From Sutcliffiella horikoshii (lineage in GTDB: Bacteria; Bacillota; Bacilli; Bacillales; Bacillaceae_I), in NCBI RefSeq assembly GCF_021991925.1, contig NZ_RXZI01000004.1:62001-126000 (forward strand): 64,000 nt of DNA, in the 5' to 3' direction. The notes under the pieces were generated by a model. That model was not told the origin of the DNA and searched no databases. It saw nothing but the letters and a program-made list of their open reading frames with translations. Positions 44,482-52,847 of this stretch are shown piece after piece. The stretch's first letter is position 1; each line of letters opens with the position of its first letter. Both the position numbers and the translations under genes were made by a program.

Positions 44482-44577
44482 GACCCCACTTCCCTACGCT
44501 GGTGTTAACCAGATCAGGTTCTAAGAGTCTTGAAGTCACACTTCAATCTCAGCCTTATAAAGGCACCCCTAGTGGTA
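44482..44577 (-). promoter_or_regulatory. TPP riboswitch 2 (tenA-ykoEDC salvage operon)
   Basis: Minus strand has CTAGGGGTGCC, GGCTGAGATTG, AGAACCTGATCTGG and CCAGCGTAGGGAAGTGG in THI-box order. It is followed by a terminator and then tenA. Confidence 0.95.
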
Positions 44578-44654
44578 AATTCGTATATAGTTGTCGGAAA
44601 GCAATTTCTGATACCTATGTTAATCAGCTTTTTCTATTTTGTCAAAGAATAATT

Positions 44655-45938
44655 TTATACAGACGCTGAATTTTCCAATCCTTCAGGTATTTCTTCTTCT
44701 TCCGTAGCATGTTTTGGCAAGGTTAACATATAAAATAATCCGACAAACACCAGGCACCCGCCTACCAAAAGGTGCAGCCCTTCCACGGTTAGCATCTTTT
44801 GAAAAGTCAGGGCAATCACCCCAAGCGTGATAGATTGAGAAAACATCATCAATGGAGTGATCCAGCCTTGAACCCTTCCCATCATTTTTGGATCAACAAT
44901 CCTAGGCAGCCATCCACCGATTCCAATGTTGACGAATGGTAGTCCGAGGCCAATCAATGCAGTAAATGCAAGATAGTAATACGTACTTGGGCTATATCCG
45001 CTTGCTATGACGAATGCACCAGAGATGCTAAGACCGATAAAAATCATCTGATACAATTTCAACTTTTTCGCCACCATCGAGGCAACAATGCTTCCAATCA
45101 AAATCGAGATGCCAAATACTATCCCCATCACCATCATAAGCTGCTCATAGTCTGTTGGAGCAAGTTTATATTTGAGTATATAGGCTGGCATGACAGAGAG
45201 CCCCCCGTTCACAATTCCAAAAACAAAGAAGCCAATGATAAGATAGACTAACAAAGGATTTTTCAAAATATAAAGCATGCCATCTTTAAAGTCATTTGCC
45301 ACAAATCTAACATTAAGTTGATTCCACTTGTGCCTGCCATTTGGTAGGACAACACTCTCTTCTAACTTACATGCACGTATCAGTATCGCACTGACCATAT
45401 AAGTGACAAAACATACAAATATTGCACCCTGAAGCCCTACCGTCCAGTAGATGAAAATTCCAAGGGCATTTCCGAACAGCATGAACAAGCTGCTTGTCAT
45501 CTGATTTAGTCCTGCTGCCACCGTATATTCATCCTTCGTCAGAATTCCTTGGATGATGGCAGCTTGGGCAGGGTGGAAGAATTTAGATACAGCACTTCTT
45601 AAGAACAACAACGCGAATACGAGCGGCATCCAATCAACATATATCGCCCCCATGAGCGCCAGCGATAAAATGGCACAAATCACATCACTGTAAACAGCAA
45701 TCTTCTGACGATCCATTCTGTCAGCTAATACTCCTACCAGAAAGAATACTGCAAGGGTCGGCAAGGAATACATCAGTTCCGTTAATGCGGCATAAAAAGG
45801 CTGATCTGTATATCTGTCCAACAAATACAGCATCAACGCTGCAATACCAACGATACTTCCCATTGTAGACGTAAAAGACGACCAGAACAACAAACTGTAA
45901 TTTGGTTTCTTGAATATGGCAATCATATCTTTCATCAT
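44655..45938 (-). CDS. MFS transporter (MefA/EntS-like)
   Basis: About 427 residues with 12 predicted TM segments. The loop GVLADRMDRQKIAVYSDV is motif A (G-x-x-x-D-R). The N-terminus KDMIAIFKKPNYSLLFWSSF and overall pattern fit the macrolide-efflux/EntS group. TM-rich C-terminal half includes GLGLPFVNIGIGGWLPRIVDPKMMGRVQG. Substrate unknown. I prefer ATG 45938/45935 after GGAGGA. A palindrome (45995-46009) upstream could be its operator. Confidence 0.8.
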   Translation of the reverse strand: MMKDMIAIFKKPNYSLLFWSSFTSTMGSIVGIAALMLYLLDRYTDQPFYAALTELMYSLPTLAVFFLVGVLADRMDRQKIAVYSDVICAILSLALMGAIYVDWMPLVFALLFLRSAVSKFFHPAQAAIIQGILTKDEYTVAAGLNQMTSSLFMLFGNALGIFIYWTVGLQGAIFVCFVTYMVSAILIRACKLEESVVLPNGRHKWNQLNVRFVANDFKDGMLYILKNPLLVYLIIGFFVFGIVNGGLSVMPAYILKYKLAPTDYEQLMMVMGIVFGISILIGSIVASMVAKKLKLYQMIFIGLSISGAFVIASGYSPSTYYYLAFTALIGLGLPFVNIGIGGWLPRIVDPKMMGRVQGWITPLMMFSQSITLGVIALTFQKMLTVEGLHLLVGGCLVFVGLFYMLTLPKHATEEEEIPEGLENSASV

Positions 45939-45994
45939 TTGTCCTCCACTATTCAATATCTAAAATAAGTTTAACTTCTTTAGATATTGCCGGT

Positions 45995-46009
45995 AACCGA
46001 CTGTCGGTT
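45995..46009. promoter_or_regulatory. Palindrome AACCGA-CTG-TCGGTT between divergent MFS and SDR genes
   Basis: A 6+6 inverted repeat in the 180-bp divergent intergenic region, followed on the plus strand by CTTTTTCTC. It could be an operator or a short terminator. Confidence 0.4.
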
Positions 46010-46119
46010 CTTTTTCTCTCGGTCTGGAGATGGAGAACCAGAACAAAACAGTTGCATAAACCAAGTTATCACTGAAATATATATATAGTTGTGCAAAGAA
46101 AGATTGAAGGAGGTTTTAG

Positions 46120-47100
46120 ATGGATTCATTTGACAAGCAGCGGAACTTGGAGGAGCTAAGGCAGTTTCAAGATTGGTTTGAATCGAATAAACAAAATGAC
46201 CCATATCCCTTATATCCTAATTATGGAAAAATAACGGAGTATCAACAAATACCAATCAACTTTCCGGAACAGCGACAATTACAGCAGCCGGGTTTGGAAA
46301 AATACATGGTTCCAAAGCCCATTATTGAAAATCCAAATTATAAGGGCAGTGGGAAGCTGAAGGGAAAGGTTGCACTCATTACTGCCGGGGATAGCGGGAT
46401 AGGTGCAGCGACAGCGATTTCATATGCAAAAGAAGGGGCAGATCTAGCCATCTCCTATCTTGATGAACATGAAGATGCGAATCGAACAAAAGCTAGGATT
46501 GAGGAGCTGGGGCAACAATGTATCCTTATGCCTGGGGATTTGAGAGAGAAGAAACAATGTGTGGCAATTGTAGAGCAAACACTCCAAGCTTTCGGAAAGT
46601 TGGATATTCTGGTGAATCATGTGGGAATACAATTCCAACAACTAAGTTTGCTTGATATAACGGATGAACAGTTTGACGACACATTCAAGGTGAATATTTA
46701 TTCCCATTTCTATACAACCAGAGCTGCCTTGCCTTACTTGAAACCAGGTAGTTCCATCATAAATACCGCTTCTGTAGTCGCTTATGTGGGGGAAAAACAG
46801 TTAATTGATTATACTGCTACAAAGGCAGCGAACGTCGGCTTTACACGTGCGCTTGCCAATAGTATCGTTGACCAAGGTATCCGTGTAAATGCCGTCGCCC
46901 CTGGTAGAACCTGGACACCTCTCATTCCTGCAAGTTTTTCGTCGGATCAAGTAGCAGTATTTGGCGCATATAACCCCATGAATCGGGCCGCTCAACCATT
47001 TGAATTAGCCCCAACTTATGTTTATCTCGCATCTGATGACTCCCGATTCGTTACAGGGCAAGTGCTGCATGTAAATGGAGGTGAGTTTACGGCTTCTTGA
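46120..47100 (+). CDS. Short-chain dehydrogenase/reductase (extended N-terminus, stress type)
   Basis: A 326-residue SDR with an 80-residue N-terminal extension ([24 protein letters not shown]...) seen in the YhdF/YhxC group. Cofactor loop [18 protein letters not shown] (TGxxxGIG with Ala for Gly at position 2); NHVG replaces NNAG; catalytic Ser in [10 protein letters not shown], and Tyr/Lys in [10 protein letters not shown]. It reduces carbonyls with NAD(P)H. GGAGG before ATG 46120. Followed by a small ORF on the same strand. Confidence 0.88.
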   Translation: MDSFDKQRNLEELRQFQDWFESNKQNDPYPLYPNYGKITEYQQIPINFPEQRQLQQPGLEKYMVPKPIIENPNYKGSGKLKGKVALITAGDSGIGAATAISYAKEGADLAISYLDEHEDANRTKARIEELGQQCILMPGDLREKKQCVAIVEQTLQAFGKLDILVNHVGIQFQQLSLLDITDEQFDDTFKVNIYSHFYTTRAALPYLKPGSSIINTASVVAYVGEKQLIDYTATKAANVGFTRALANSIVDQGIRVNAVAPGRTWTPLIPASFSSDQVAVFGAYNPMNRAAQPFELAPTYVYLASDDSRFVTGQVLHVNGGEFTAS

Positions 47101-47165
47101 TCAGTGGGAAGGAGATATTTCTCCATACCTCGCATTCAAAATACATTGCGAAGGAGTGGATCAAT

Positions 47166-47330
47166 TTGCGCTACGAATTCAACCCTGAAGTCAAGCTATT
47201 GTTAATCAATCAATCGGATGCAAAAGTCCAAATGGTATATCAACCAAATAAATGGCCAATGCCAAAAATAGGACCACGACCCCCGTTCTATACAAATCCA
47301 ATAAATGAAGCGGAATATCCTGTTATATAG
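47166..47330 (+). CDS. Small protein of unknown function downstream of the SDR
   Basis: About 54 residues from TTG 47166, nine bases after AAGGAG: LRYEFNPEVKLLLINQSDAK... ending NPINEAEYPVI, proline-rich near its end (KWPMPKIGPRPPFYTNP). A longer reading from 47097 overlaps the SDR stop and has no ribosome site. No family recognised. Confidence 0.5.
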   Translation: MRYEFNPEVKLLLINQSDAKVQMVYQPNKWPMPKIGPRPPFYTNPINEAEYPVI

Positions 47331-47346
47331 CTAAATGAACCATAAT

Positions 47347-47562
47347 GAAAGCCCCCTAAATGAATGGGAGGCCACTGAAAAACCCAATAACTATCTTTTT
47401 TAAGAATTTCTAGCTGTTGATTGGAGCAATAGGCGTAGCCCGAGGAGGCTCAAGGTCGCCCCACGGAAAGAGAAGCTCAGTGCGGAAATCAACAGCGGTA
47501 TGAAACAGATTACTAAAATTATGATCTTTTTCAGTGGCCTGAAATGAAAGAAGGGGGCTTTC
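47347..47562. terminator. Terminator stem split by an R2 element
   Basis: GAAAGCCCCC (47347-47356) and GGGGGCTTTC (47553-47562) are perfect complements, but 196 bases now lie between them, mostly the R2 element. Before insertion this would have been a compact bidirectional terminator between the small plus gene and the minus baeRF gene. Confidence 0.6.
47370..47539. mobile_element. MITE-like element R2, copy E
   Basis: A 170-bp element with the same perfect 13-bp ends GGCCACTGAAAAA / TTTTTCAGTGGCC as the copy at 25459. The inner R1-like core has arms GCTGTTGATT / AATCAACAGC and is shortened: the ACTCCTGCGG...GAGACCCCGC half is missing. No clear target duplication. Confidence 0.8.
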
Positions 47563-47569
47563 CTAAAAG

Positions 47570-48376
47570 TTAAGCTAATAACTTCTCTAATACAGTATTC
47601 TCATTTTCGTTTAAAAGGTTCTTCTGAATGATGGCATCTACCTTTTTATTCATATATCCTTCTAGCATTTCTGCTTCTCCTTTGTCTCCAACTAATATTA
47701 TTTTCTCCCACTGCTTATCCGCTGCCTTTTTATCTAACATGCTTCCTAGGCTCTTTACCCATCTCTTCTGATTTGCCTGGATGCGGTCTTCGTAATGATC
47801 CACTTGGCTCGCTGTTTTAACAGCCCCACTTCCCATACTGGAACTGTGATGAGAGGGACCCTGATGCATTCTCCAGTCATCGATTTCCAAATCAAATTCC
47901 ATCGACTCACTTTCTTCTATCAAGGCAAAGATCGATGTAAGAATTTTGATTTCATTCTGTTGCATAAGAACAAAACCAGTTAACGGGTAGGCCTGATACA
48001 TTTTTTCTAGCTCATCGAGTACAGGGTATTCCTCCCAATAAAAATTGGTCGGCACAGAAACCTGTAATTCAAACGTCTCCCACAGTCCGCTATCAGCAGA
48101 TGCAAAGATGATTAGACCCCTCGGCATTTTCCGTTCCATGCTTTCTACATACCTTTCAACATCTTCACGAATGGAACGCAATCTTTTTAACTCTTCCGTA
48201 CTGCTAGCTTCAATATATTCCTCTAATCGATTGAACCCATTCTTCAATGCTATTTTCCATTCGCCACCTTGCTGGTCAGGGTGGCTGCGATCGGTGTGTA
48301 AATATAAGCTTAATACTTTGTCTGGTTTAGTGAATCTCATGTTCGAAAGTTTCTTCATTGTCTTATGATAGGTCAA
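47570..48376 (-). CDS. VLRF1/aeRF1-type release-factor-like protein (baeRF family)
   Basis: A 268-residue protein. VLSLYLHTDRSHPDQQGGEWKIALKNGF and RGLIIFASADSGLWETFEL are typical of bacterial aeRF1-like (baeRF, VLRF1) proteins related to the eukaryotic eRF1/Vms1 fold. Their proposed role is peptidyl-tRNA hydrolysis on stalled ribosomes. The tip region SSSMGSGAVKTASQVDHYEDRIQANQKRW is where a GGQ-like loop would sit; no GGQ is seen. TTG start at 48376 after GGAGGGG. Confidence 0.7.
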   Translation of the reverse strand: MTYHKTMKKLSNMRFTKPDKVLSLYLHTDRSHPDQQGGEWKIALKNGFNRLEEYIEASSTEELKRLRSIREDVERYVESMERKMPRGLIIFASADSGLWETFELQVSVPTNFYWEEYPVLDELEKMYQAYPLTGFVLMQQNEIKILTSIFALIEESESMEFDLEIDDWRMHQGPSHHSSSMGSGAVKTASQVDHYEDRIQANQKRWVKSLGSMLDKKAADKQWEKIILVGDKGEAEMLEGYMNKKVDAIIQKNLLNENENTVLEKLLA

Positions 48377-48440
48377 AAAATCCCCTCCATTAAACTTGTG
48401 GTTTAATAGTCTTTATCACGAAAGTGGATCATTTAAACAT

Positions 48441-48478
48441 AAAAAAACACCTTCCCCATTTATCGGGGGAAGGTGTTT
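48441..48478 (-). terminator. Terminator after the class A PBP gene
   Basis: Thirteen-pair stem AAACACCTTCCCC / GGGGAAGGTGTTT then TTTT on the minus strand. The stem starts four bases after the stop. Confidence 0.9.
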
Positions 48479-48482
48479 ACTG

Positions 48483-50528
48483 TTAGTCATCGTCATCTCG
48501 GTCTTTCTTCTTGCCACGCTCTTTCTTTTTTTCTTCTTTTTTCTTCTTCTCTTCTCTTTTCTTTTCATCTTTCTTCTTTTTCTCTTTCTTTCTTTGCTGT
48601 TCTTGCTCCTGCTTTTTCTCTTCCTTCTTTGCAGAGTCTTTCTTTTTCTGCAGGCTTGCTGGGAGATGGAAGGATTCTACCGGTTCCCCTTCGAGCGCTT
48701 CACTAACGACCTGCTGGAATACCTTGGCTGATGGACTCCCAGCACCAGAAATAATCGGGAGTACATTTTCTGAGGACTCTTTATCAAATCCTATCCAGAA
48801 AGCTCCGACAATCTGAGGGGTGTAACCAACAAACCATTGGTTAGATGTTGCTCCATGATTATTGTCACTTGTTTGGGTGGATCCAGTTTTTCCGGCTACT
48901 TCACGCCCTTCTATGATGGCGTTCTTTCCGCTGCCTTCTTCCACTACTCCTTTGAGCATAAAATTCATTTTTTCTACTGTTCCTTCTGAAAAGACCCGTT
49001 CTTTTTCTTCTTCAAATGAGGCTACTTCTTGTCCTGTAACGGTCTCAATTTTAACAATTGCATGGGATTCAATGATCTCCCCATTATTGGCATAGACCGA
49101 ATAAGCTTCTGCCATATGTTTAGGGGATACTCCGTAAAATCCACCTAAGGCTATGTTTCCTAATGTTCTATCTTCTTTCTCGTCAACTGGGAGATATAGC
49201 TTCTTTGCTGCATCCATCCCTTTTTGTATCCCCATATCATAAAGAAGGGATACCGCAGGAATATTGTAGGAATTCAACACAGCGTCATACATCGAAACTT
49301 CCCCACGAAAATCCAGGGTATGGTTTTGAGGTGTATAATCACCGAATTCCGTAGGTGAGTCGTTCAGCATATCATAAACATCATATCCCTCTTCAAGAGC
49401 AGGGGCATAGACGAGTAATGGTTTGGCTGTTGATCCCGGCGGCTTTTTCAACCTGGAGGCACGGTTAAAATCGCGGAACTCATAGTCCCTCCCCCCAATC
49501 ATACCAAGGATCCCTCCTGATTTTGGATCTAGTAGAACACCACTGCTTTGTGCCACCTCTCCGGTTGGCGCAGTCGGAAAGTTCTCAGGGTCTGCATATA
49601 CTTTTTCAAGCGCTTCTTGGACTTTCGGCTCCAATGTGGTGTACACACGGTACCCCCCTGCAAGTAGCTCACTTTCACTGATGCCATATATTCTTTCAGC
49701 TTCTTCGATTATGTAATCCGTAAAGCTAGGATACTTAGCTTTATACGGATCTACGTGCCTTGATTCAAGCTTCATCTCTTCCTGCTTTGCCTCTTCCACT
49801 TCTTCTGCTGTGACATAACCTTGTTTATGCATCAAAGAGAGTACCAGATTCCTGCGTTGAACCGAGCGTTCTTCATTATTTAATGGAGACAATGCGGAAG
49901 GGGCTTTAATCAGCCCGGCCAAAGTAGCTGCCTCCGCCAATGTCAGGTCTTTGGGTTCCTTGGCAAAATAAACCGCTGCTGCCCGCTTGATCCCCCAGGC
50001 ACCTTCCCCAAAATAAATCTGGTTGAGATAAAGGCTGATAATCTGGTCCTTCGAATAAGATTTTTCCACTTTTTTTGCCAAAAAGAATTCATCCGTTTTC
50101 CGTTTCAATGTTTTATCATGTGATAAAAAGACGTTTTTCGCTAACTGCTGAGTGATGGTACTTCCACCCTGAACATAGCCCCCTGCTTTCACATTCGTGG
50201 TCAGGGCACGCACAGTCCCTACAAAATCAAATCCATCATGCTCGTAAAAGCGTTGGTCCTCAACGGCTACAACCGCCTGTTTAAGCACTTCCGGTATTTC
50301 ATCGGAAGGTACCCCCTCTATTTGATTGGACGTGATCCTGCTTGCTACTTCCCCGTGACGGTCATAGATGACAGAGGACTGTGGCAATGGGTCAGTCAAT
50401 GCACTGACGTCCCTTGTATTAATATATAATTGCATTCCTAACAGAATAATTAAAGCCAATAAACCTGCAATGAGTAACAGTGCCCTGAAACTCACTTTTC
50501 GCTTATGCTTACTTGCTCTTTCAGCCAT
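48483..50528 (-). CDS. Class A penicillin-binding protein with charged C-terminal tail
   Basis: A 681-residue bifunctional peptidoglycan synthase. TM anchor ALLLIAGLLALIILLGMQLYI (about 15-35). Glycosyltransferase GT51: VVAVEDQRFYEHDGFD, GGSTITQQLAKN, LYLNQIYFGEGAWGIKRAA. Transpeptidase: SxxK in PPGSTAKPLL, SxN in NSYNIPA, KTG in AGKTGSTQ. The last 60 residues are almost only Lys, Glu, Asp, Arg and Gln, ending DRDDDD. It polymerises and cross-links glycan outside the membrane. Similar in length to PbpF/PbpG; exact orthologue not assigned. ATG 50528 follows AGGAGG. Confidence 0.9.
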   Translation of the reverse strand: MAERASKHKRKVSFRALLLIAGLLALIILLGMQLYINTRDVSALTDPLPQSSVIYDRHGEVASRITSNQIEGVPSDEIPEVLKQAVVAVEDQRFYEHDGFDFVGTVRALTTNVKAGGYVQGGSTITQQLAKNVFLSHDKTLKRKTDEFFLAKKVEKSYSKDQIISLYLNQIYFGEGAWGIKRAAAVYFAKEPKDLTLAEAATLAGLIKAPSALSPLNNEERSVQRRNLVLSLMHKQGYVTAEEVEEAKQEEMKLESRHVDPYKAKYPSFTDYIIEEAERIYGISESELLAGGYRVYTTLEPKVQEALEKVYADPENFPTAPTGEVAQSSGVLLDPKSGGILGMIGGRDYEFRDFNRASRLKKPPGSTAKPLLVYAPALEEGYDVYDMLNDSPTEFGDYTPQNHTLDFRGEVSMYDAVLNSYNIPAVSLLYDMGIQKGMDAAKKLYLPVDEKEDRTLGNIALGGFYGVSPKHMAEAYSVYANNGEIIESHAIVKIETVTGQEVASFEEEKERVFSEGTVEKMNFMLKGVVEEGSGKNAIIEGREVAGKTGSTQTSDNNHGATSNQWFVGYTPQIVGAFWIGFDKESSENVLPIISGAGSPSAKVFQQVVSEALEGEPVESFHLPASLQKKKDSAKKEEKKQEQEQQRKKEKKKKDEKKREEKKKKEEKKKERGKKKDRDDDD

Positions 50529-50751
50529 AAGAACCTCCTATATGTGCAACAAAATATCATAGTTATTCGAAATGAATCCTTTCTTTTTTAGGGTGACGTG
50601 CATAAACCCCATCATGATTCATTATGATGGTTATAGGACAATTACTTGTTGATGATAACATTCCTATAACTTAAACACTATTACATACCCTTTTTCAACA
50701 AAAGTGAACCCCTTTACCCATATTCGAAATTTTTCGCCAATATATTCGTGC

Positions 50752-50780
50752 TTGACTCCCATTCCTCCCCCTTCTATAAT
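50752..50780 (+). promoter_or_regulatory. Sigma-A promoter of the ade transcript
   Basis: TTGACT, 17-base spacer, TATAAT. Transcription would start near 50787, just before the aptamer. Confidence 0.85.
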
Positions 50781-50813
50781 GAGGAACAATTATCAAAAAA
50801 TACTTATATAGAA

Positions 50814-50886
50814 CTACTCGTATAATCTTGGAGATATGGTCCATAAGTTTCTACCAAACTACCGTAAAGAGTTTGACTACGAGATA
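50814..50886 (+). promoter_or_regulatory. Purine riboswitch, guanine type, upstream of adenine deaminase
   Basis: ACTCGTATAATCTTGGAGAT opens P1/P2; ATATGGTCCATAAGTTTCTACC and ACCGTAAAGAGTTTGACTACGAG follow, the invariant purine aptamer. The specificity base (aligned to xpt C74) is C at 50877, so guanine or hypoxanthine rather than adenine is expected. GAGTTTGAC (50869-50877) can instead pair with GTCAAACTC (50918-50926), the 5' arm of the terminator. Confidence 0.92.
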
Positions 50887-50920
50887 CCCCACCCATTTTA
50901 AAGGGGGAATTCTCTCTGTC

Positions 50921-50948
50921 AAACTCCAAGTTATCGCTTGGAGTTTTA
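50921..50948 (+). terminator. Riboswitch expression-platform terminator
   Basis: Stem AAACTCCAAG / CTTGGAGTTT, six-base loop, then TTATT. It competes with the antiterminator pairing. Confidence 0.85.
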
Positions 50949-50970
50949 TTCATTTTTGGAGGGGAAAACA

Positions 50971-52686
50971 ATGACTCAAAACTTGGAAGCTACTATTAAA
51001 ACAGCAGCAAAACAAACAAAGGCAGACCTCGTTATCAAGAATGGAAGAATTATAGATGTCTTTAATCTAGAAATAATAGAAGAAGACATTGCAATCAAAG
51101 ATGGCATGATTGTAGGGATTGGGAAGTATGAAGGAAAAGAAGTGATCGATGCAGAAGGTTCCTACATTTGTCCTGGTCTTATAGACGGCCATGTTCATAT
51201 GGAATCTTCCATGATCCATCCTCACTCCTTCACTAATACCATCCTTTCTCATGGAGTTACCACCATCATCACTGACCCACATGAGATTGCTAATGTAAGC
51301 GGGACGGAAGGGATACAGTTCATGCTGGATGCGACAGAAAATGTACTTGTGGATGTATATTTCATGCTCCCTTCCTGTGTACCTGCGACTTCCTTTGAGC
51401 ATAACGGAGCAACCATACAAGCAACTGATCTGGAACGTTTTTATAAACACGATAGAGTCATAGGACTGGCGGAAGTGATGGATTTCCCTGCAGTTCGTGA
51501 CAGAGATGAGGACATGCTGGCAAAGCTTTCGCAAGCTATCCAGCATAAGAAACAGATAGATGGCCATGGAGCGGGATTAGTCGCAGAAGAATTGAACATC
51601 TATGCATCTGCCAGCATAAGAACAGACCATGAATGCGTAACTGCTCAAGAAGCAAAAGAGCGAATCAAACGGGGCATGTATGTGATGATGCGGGAAGGTT
51701 CTGTTGCCAAAGATGTCAAAGCGTTGCTTCCTCTGGTAAATGAACGAAATGCACGCCGTTTTCTTTTCTGCACAGATGACAAGCATCTAGATGACCTAGT
51801 GAATGAAGGAAGCATCGACCACAATATTCGAATTGCAATCAATGAAGGTCTCGATCCTCTTCTTGCCATACAGATTGCTACGTTGAACGCAGCCGAATGC
51901 TTCTCTCTAACGAACAGAGGCGCAGTGGCACCCGGATACCGTGCCGACTTTCTTTTCTTGGAAGACCTTGAGCGTTTCACCATTAAAAATGTATTCAAAG
52001 ATGGCATATTAATAGATGAAAACACCTCCAAGAGCCTACCTCTTCAGATTCCTGATTTGGTTCTTGAGTCTGTCAAAATAGCACCTTTAACAAATAACGA
52101 TCTTCATATAAAGGTTGATTCTGGAAAACCAACTAACATTATTGAAATTATTCCTAACAGCCTTGTAACCAAACACATATGTGAAAAGGTAGCAACAAAG
52201 GAAGGGCAATTCATTCCAAACATCGAACAGGATCATTTGAAATTGGTGGTCATAGAAAGACACCGTCATACTGGAAATGTCGGTCTTGGAATAGTAAAAG
52301 GTTTTCAAATTAAAGATGGGGTCATTGCATCAACAGTTGCTCACGATTCCCACAATATCGTGGCAGTAGGTACGAATGATGAAGATATGTTAGTCGCTGT
52401 CCGAGCCCTTGAACGCATGCAGGGCGGCCTGGTTGTGGTGAAAAAAGGGGAGGTTATAGCCAAATTGCCTTTGCAGATTTCAGGCTTGATGGCCAATATG
52501 CCTACCGATAATGTACTGCAGTCTCTAAAAGAACTTCACGATGCACTACATTTAATCGGAAGCCAAACTGACTTCCATCCCTTTGTTGCATTATCCTTTT
52601 TGAGCCTTCCGGTGATTCCTGCCTTAAAAATAACGGATACTGGTTTGTTTGATGTTACGCGCTTTGGGCATATCGCAATCCAGTAG
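50971..52686 (+). CDS. ade: Adenine deaminase
   Basis: A 571-residue amidohydrolase. ICPGLIDGHVHMESSMIHP holds HxH metal ligands; TIITDPHEIANVSGTEG and PSCVPATSFEHNGA are AdeC hallmarks; GHGAGLVAEELN and FCTDDKHLDDLVNEG give further ligands including the catalytic Asp. It turns adenine into hypoxanthine and ammonia. ATG 50971 follows GGAGGGG; an earlier in-frame start would lie in the terminator. Single-gene transcription unit under a guanine-type riboswitch. Confidence 0.95.
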   Translation: MTQNLEATIKTAAKQTKADLVIKNGRIIDVFNLEIIEEDIAIKDGMIVGIGKYEGKEVIDAEGSYICPGLIDGHVHMESSMIHPHSFTNTILSHGVTTIITDPHEIANVSGTEGIQFMLDATENVLVDVYFMLPSCVPATSFEHNGATIQATDLERFYKHDRVIGLAEVMDFPAVRDRDEDMLAKLSQAIQHKKQIDGHGAGLVAEELNIYASASIRTDHECVTAQEAKERIKRGMYVMMREGSVAKDVKALLPLVNERNARRFLFCTDDKHLDDLVNEGSIDHNIRIAINEGLDPLLAIQIATLNAAECFSLTNRGAVAPGYRADFLFLEDLERFTIKNVFKDGILIDENTSKSLPLQIPDLVLESVKIAPLTNNDLHIKVDSGKPTNIIEIIPNSLVTKHICEKVATKEGQFIPNIEQDHLKLVVIERHRHTGNVGLGIVKGFQIKDGVIASTVAHDSHNIVAVGTNDEDMLVAVRALERMQGGLVVVKKGEVIAKLPLQISGLMANMPTDNVLQSLKELHDALHLIGSQTDFHPFVALSFLSLPVIPALKITDTGLFDVTRFGHIAIQ

Positions 52687-52769
52687 GGTATCCTGACACT
52701 TCCTTTCGTTACAAAATTTGTTTTTTGGGGGTTAAGGTTAATTTTTGTTCTCTTTCACCTTTTCATTGC

Positions 52770-52794
52770 GTTTAAAAGTTGTTGCATAGGGTAC
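52770..52794 (+). promoter_or_regulatory. Sigma-B-type promoter of the universal stress gene
   Basis: GTTTAA, 13-base spacer, GGGTAC. This fits the general-stress consensus (GTTTAA, 13-15, GGGWAT) in all but the last two bases, and stands 54 bases before the start codon. Confidence 0.75.
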
Positions 52795-52847
52795 TTAAAT
52801 TACAACAATAAACATACACAAAATAGTTGAAAAGGAGTAGATGAACG

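Noticed and set aside
48396-48816. Plus-strand Phe/Ser/Leu-rich frames that look like membrane proteins
   Set aside because: They are the antisense of the poly-Lys/Glu tail of the PBP gene.
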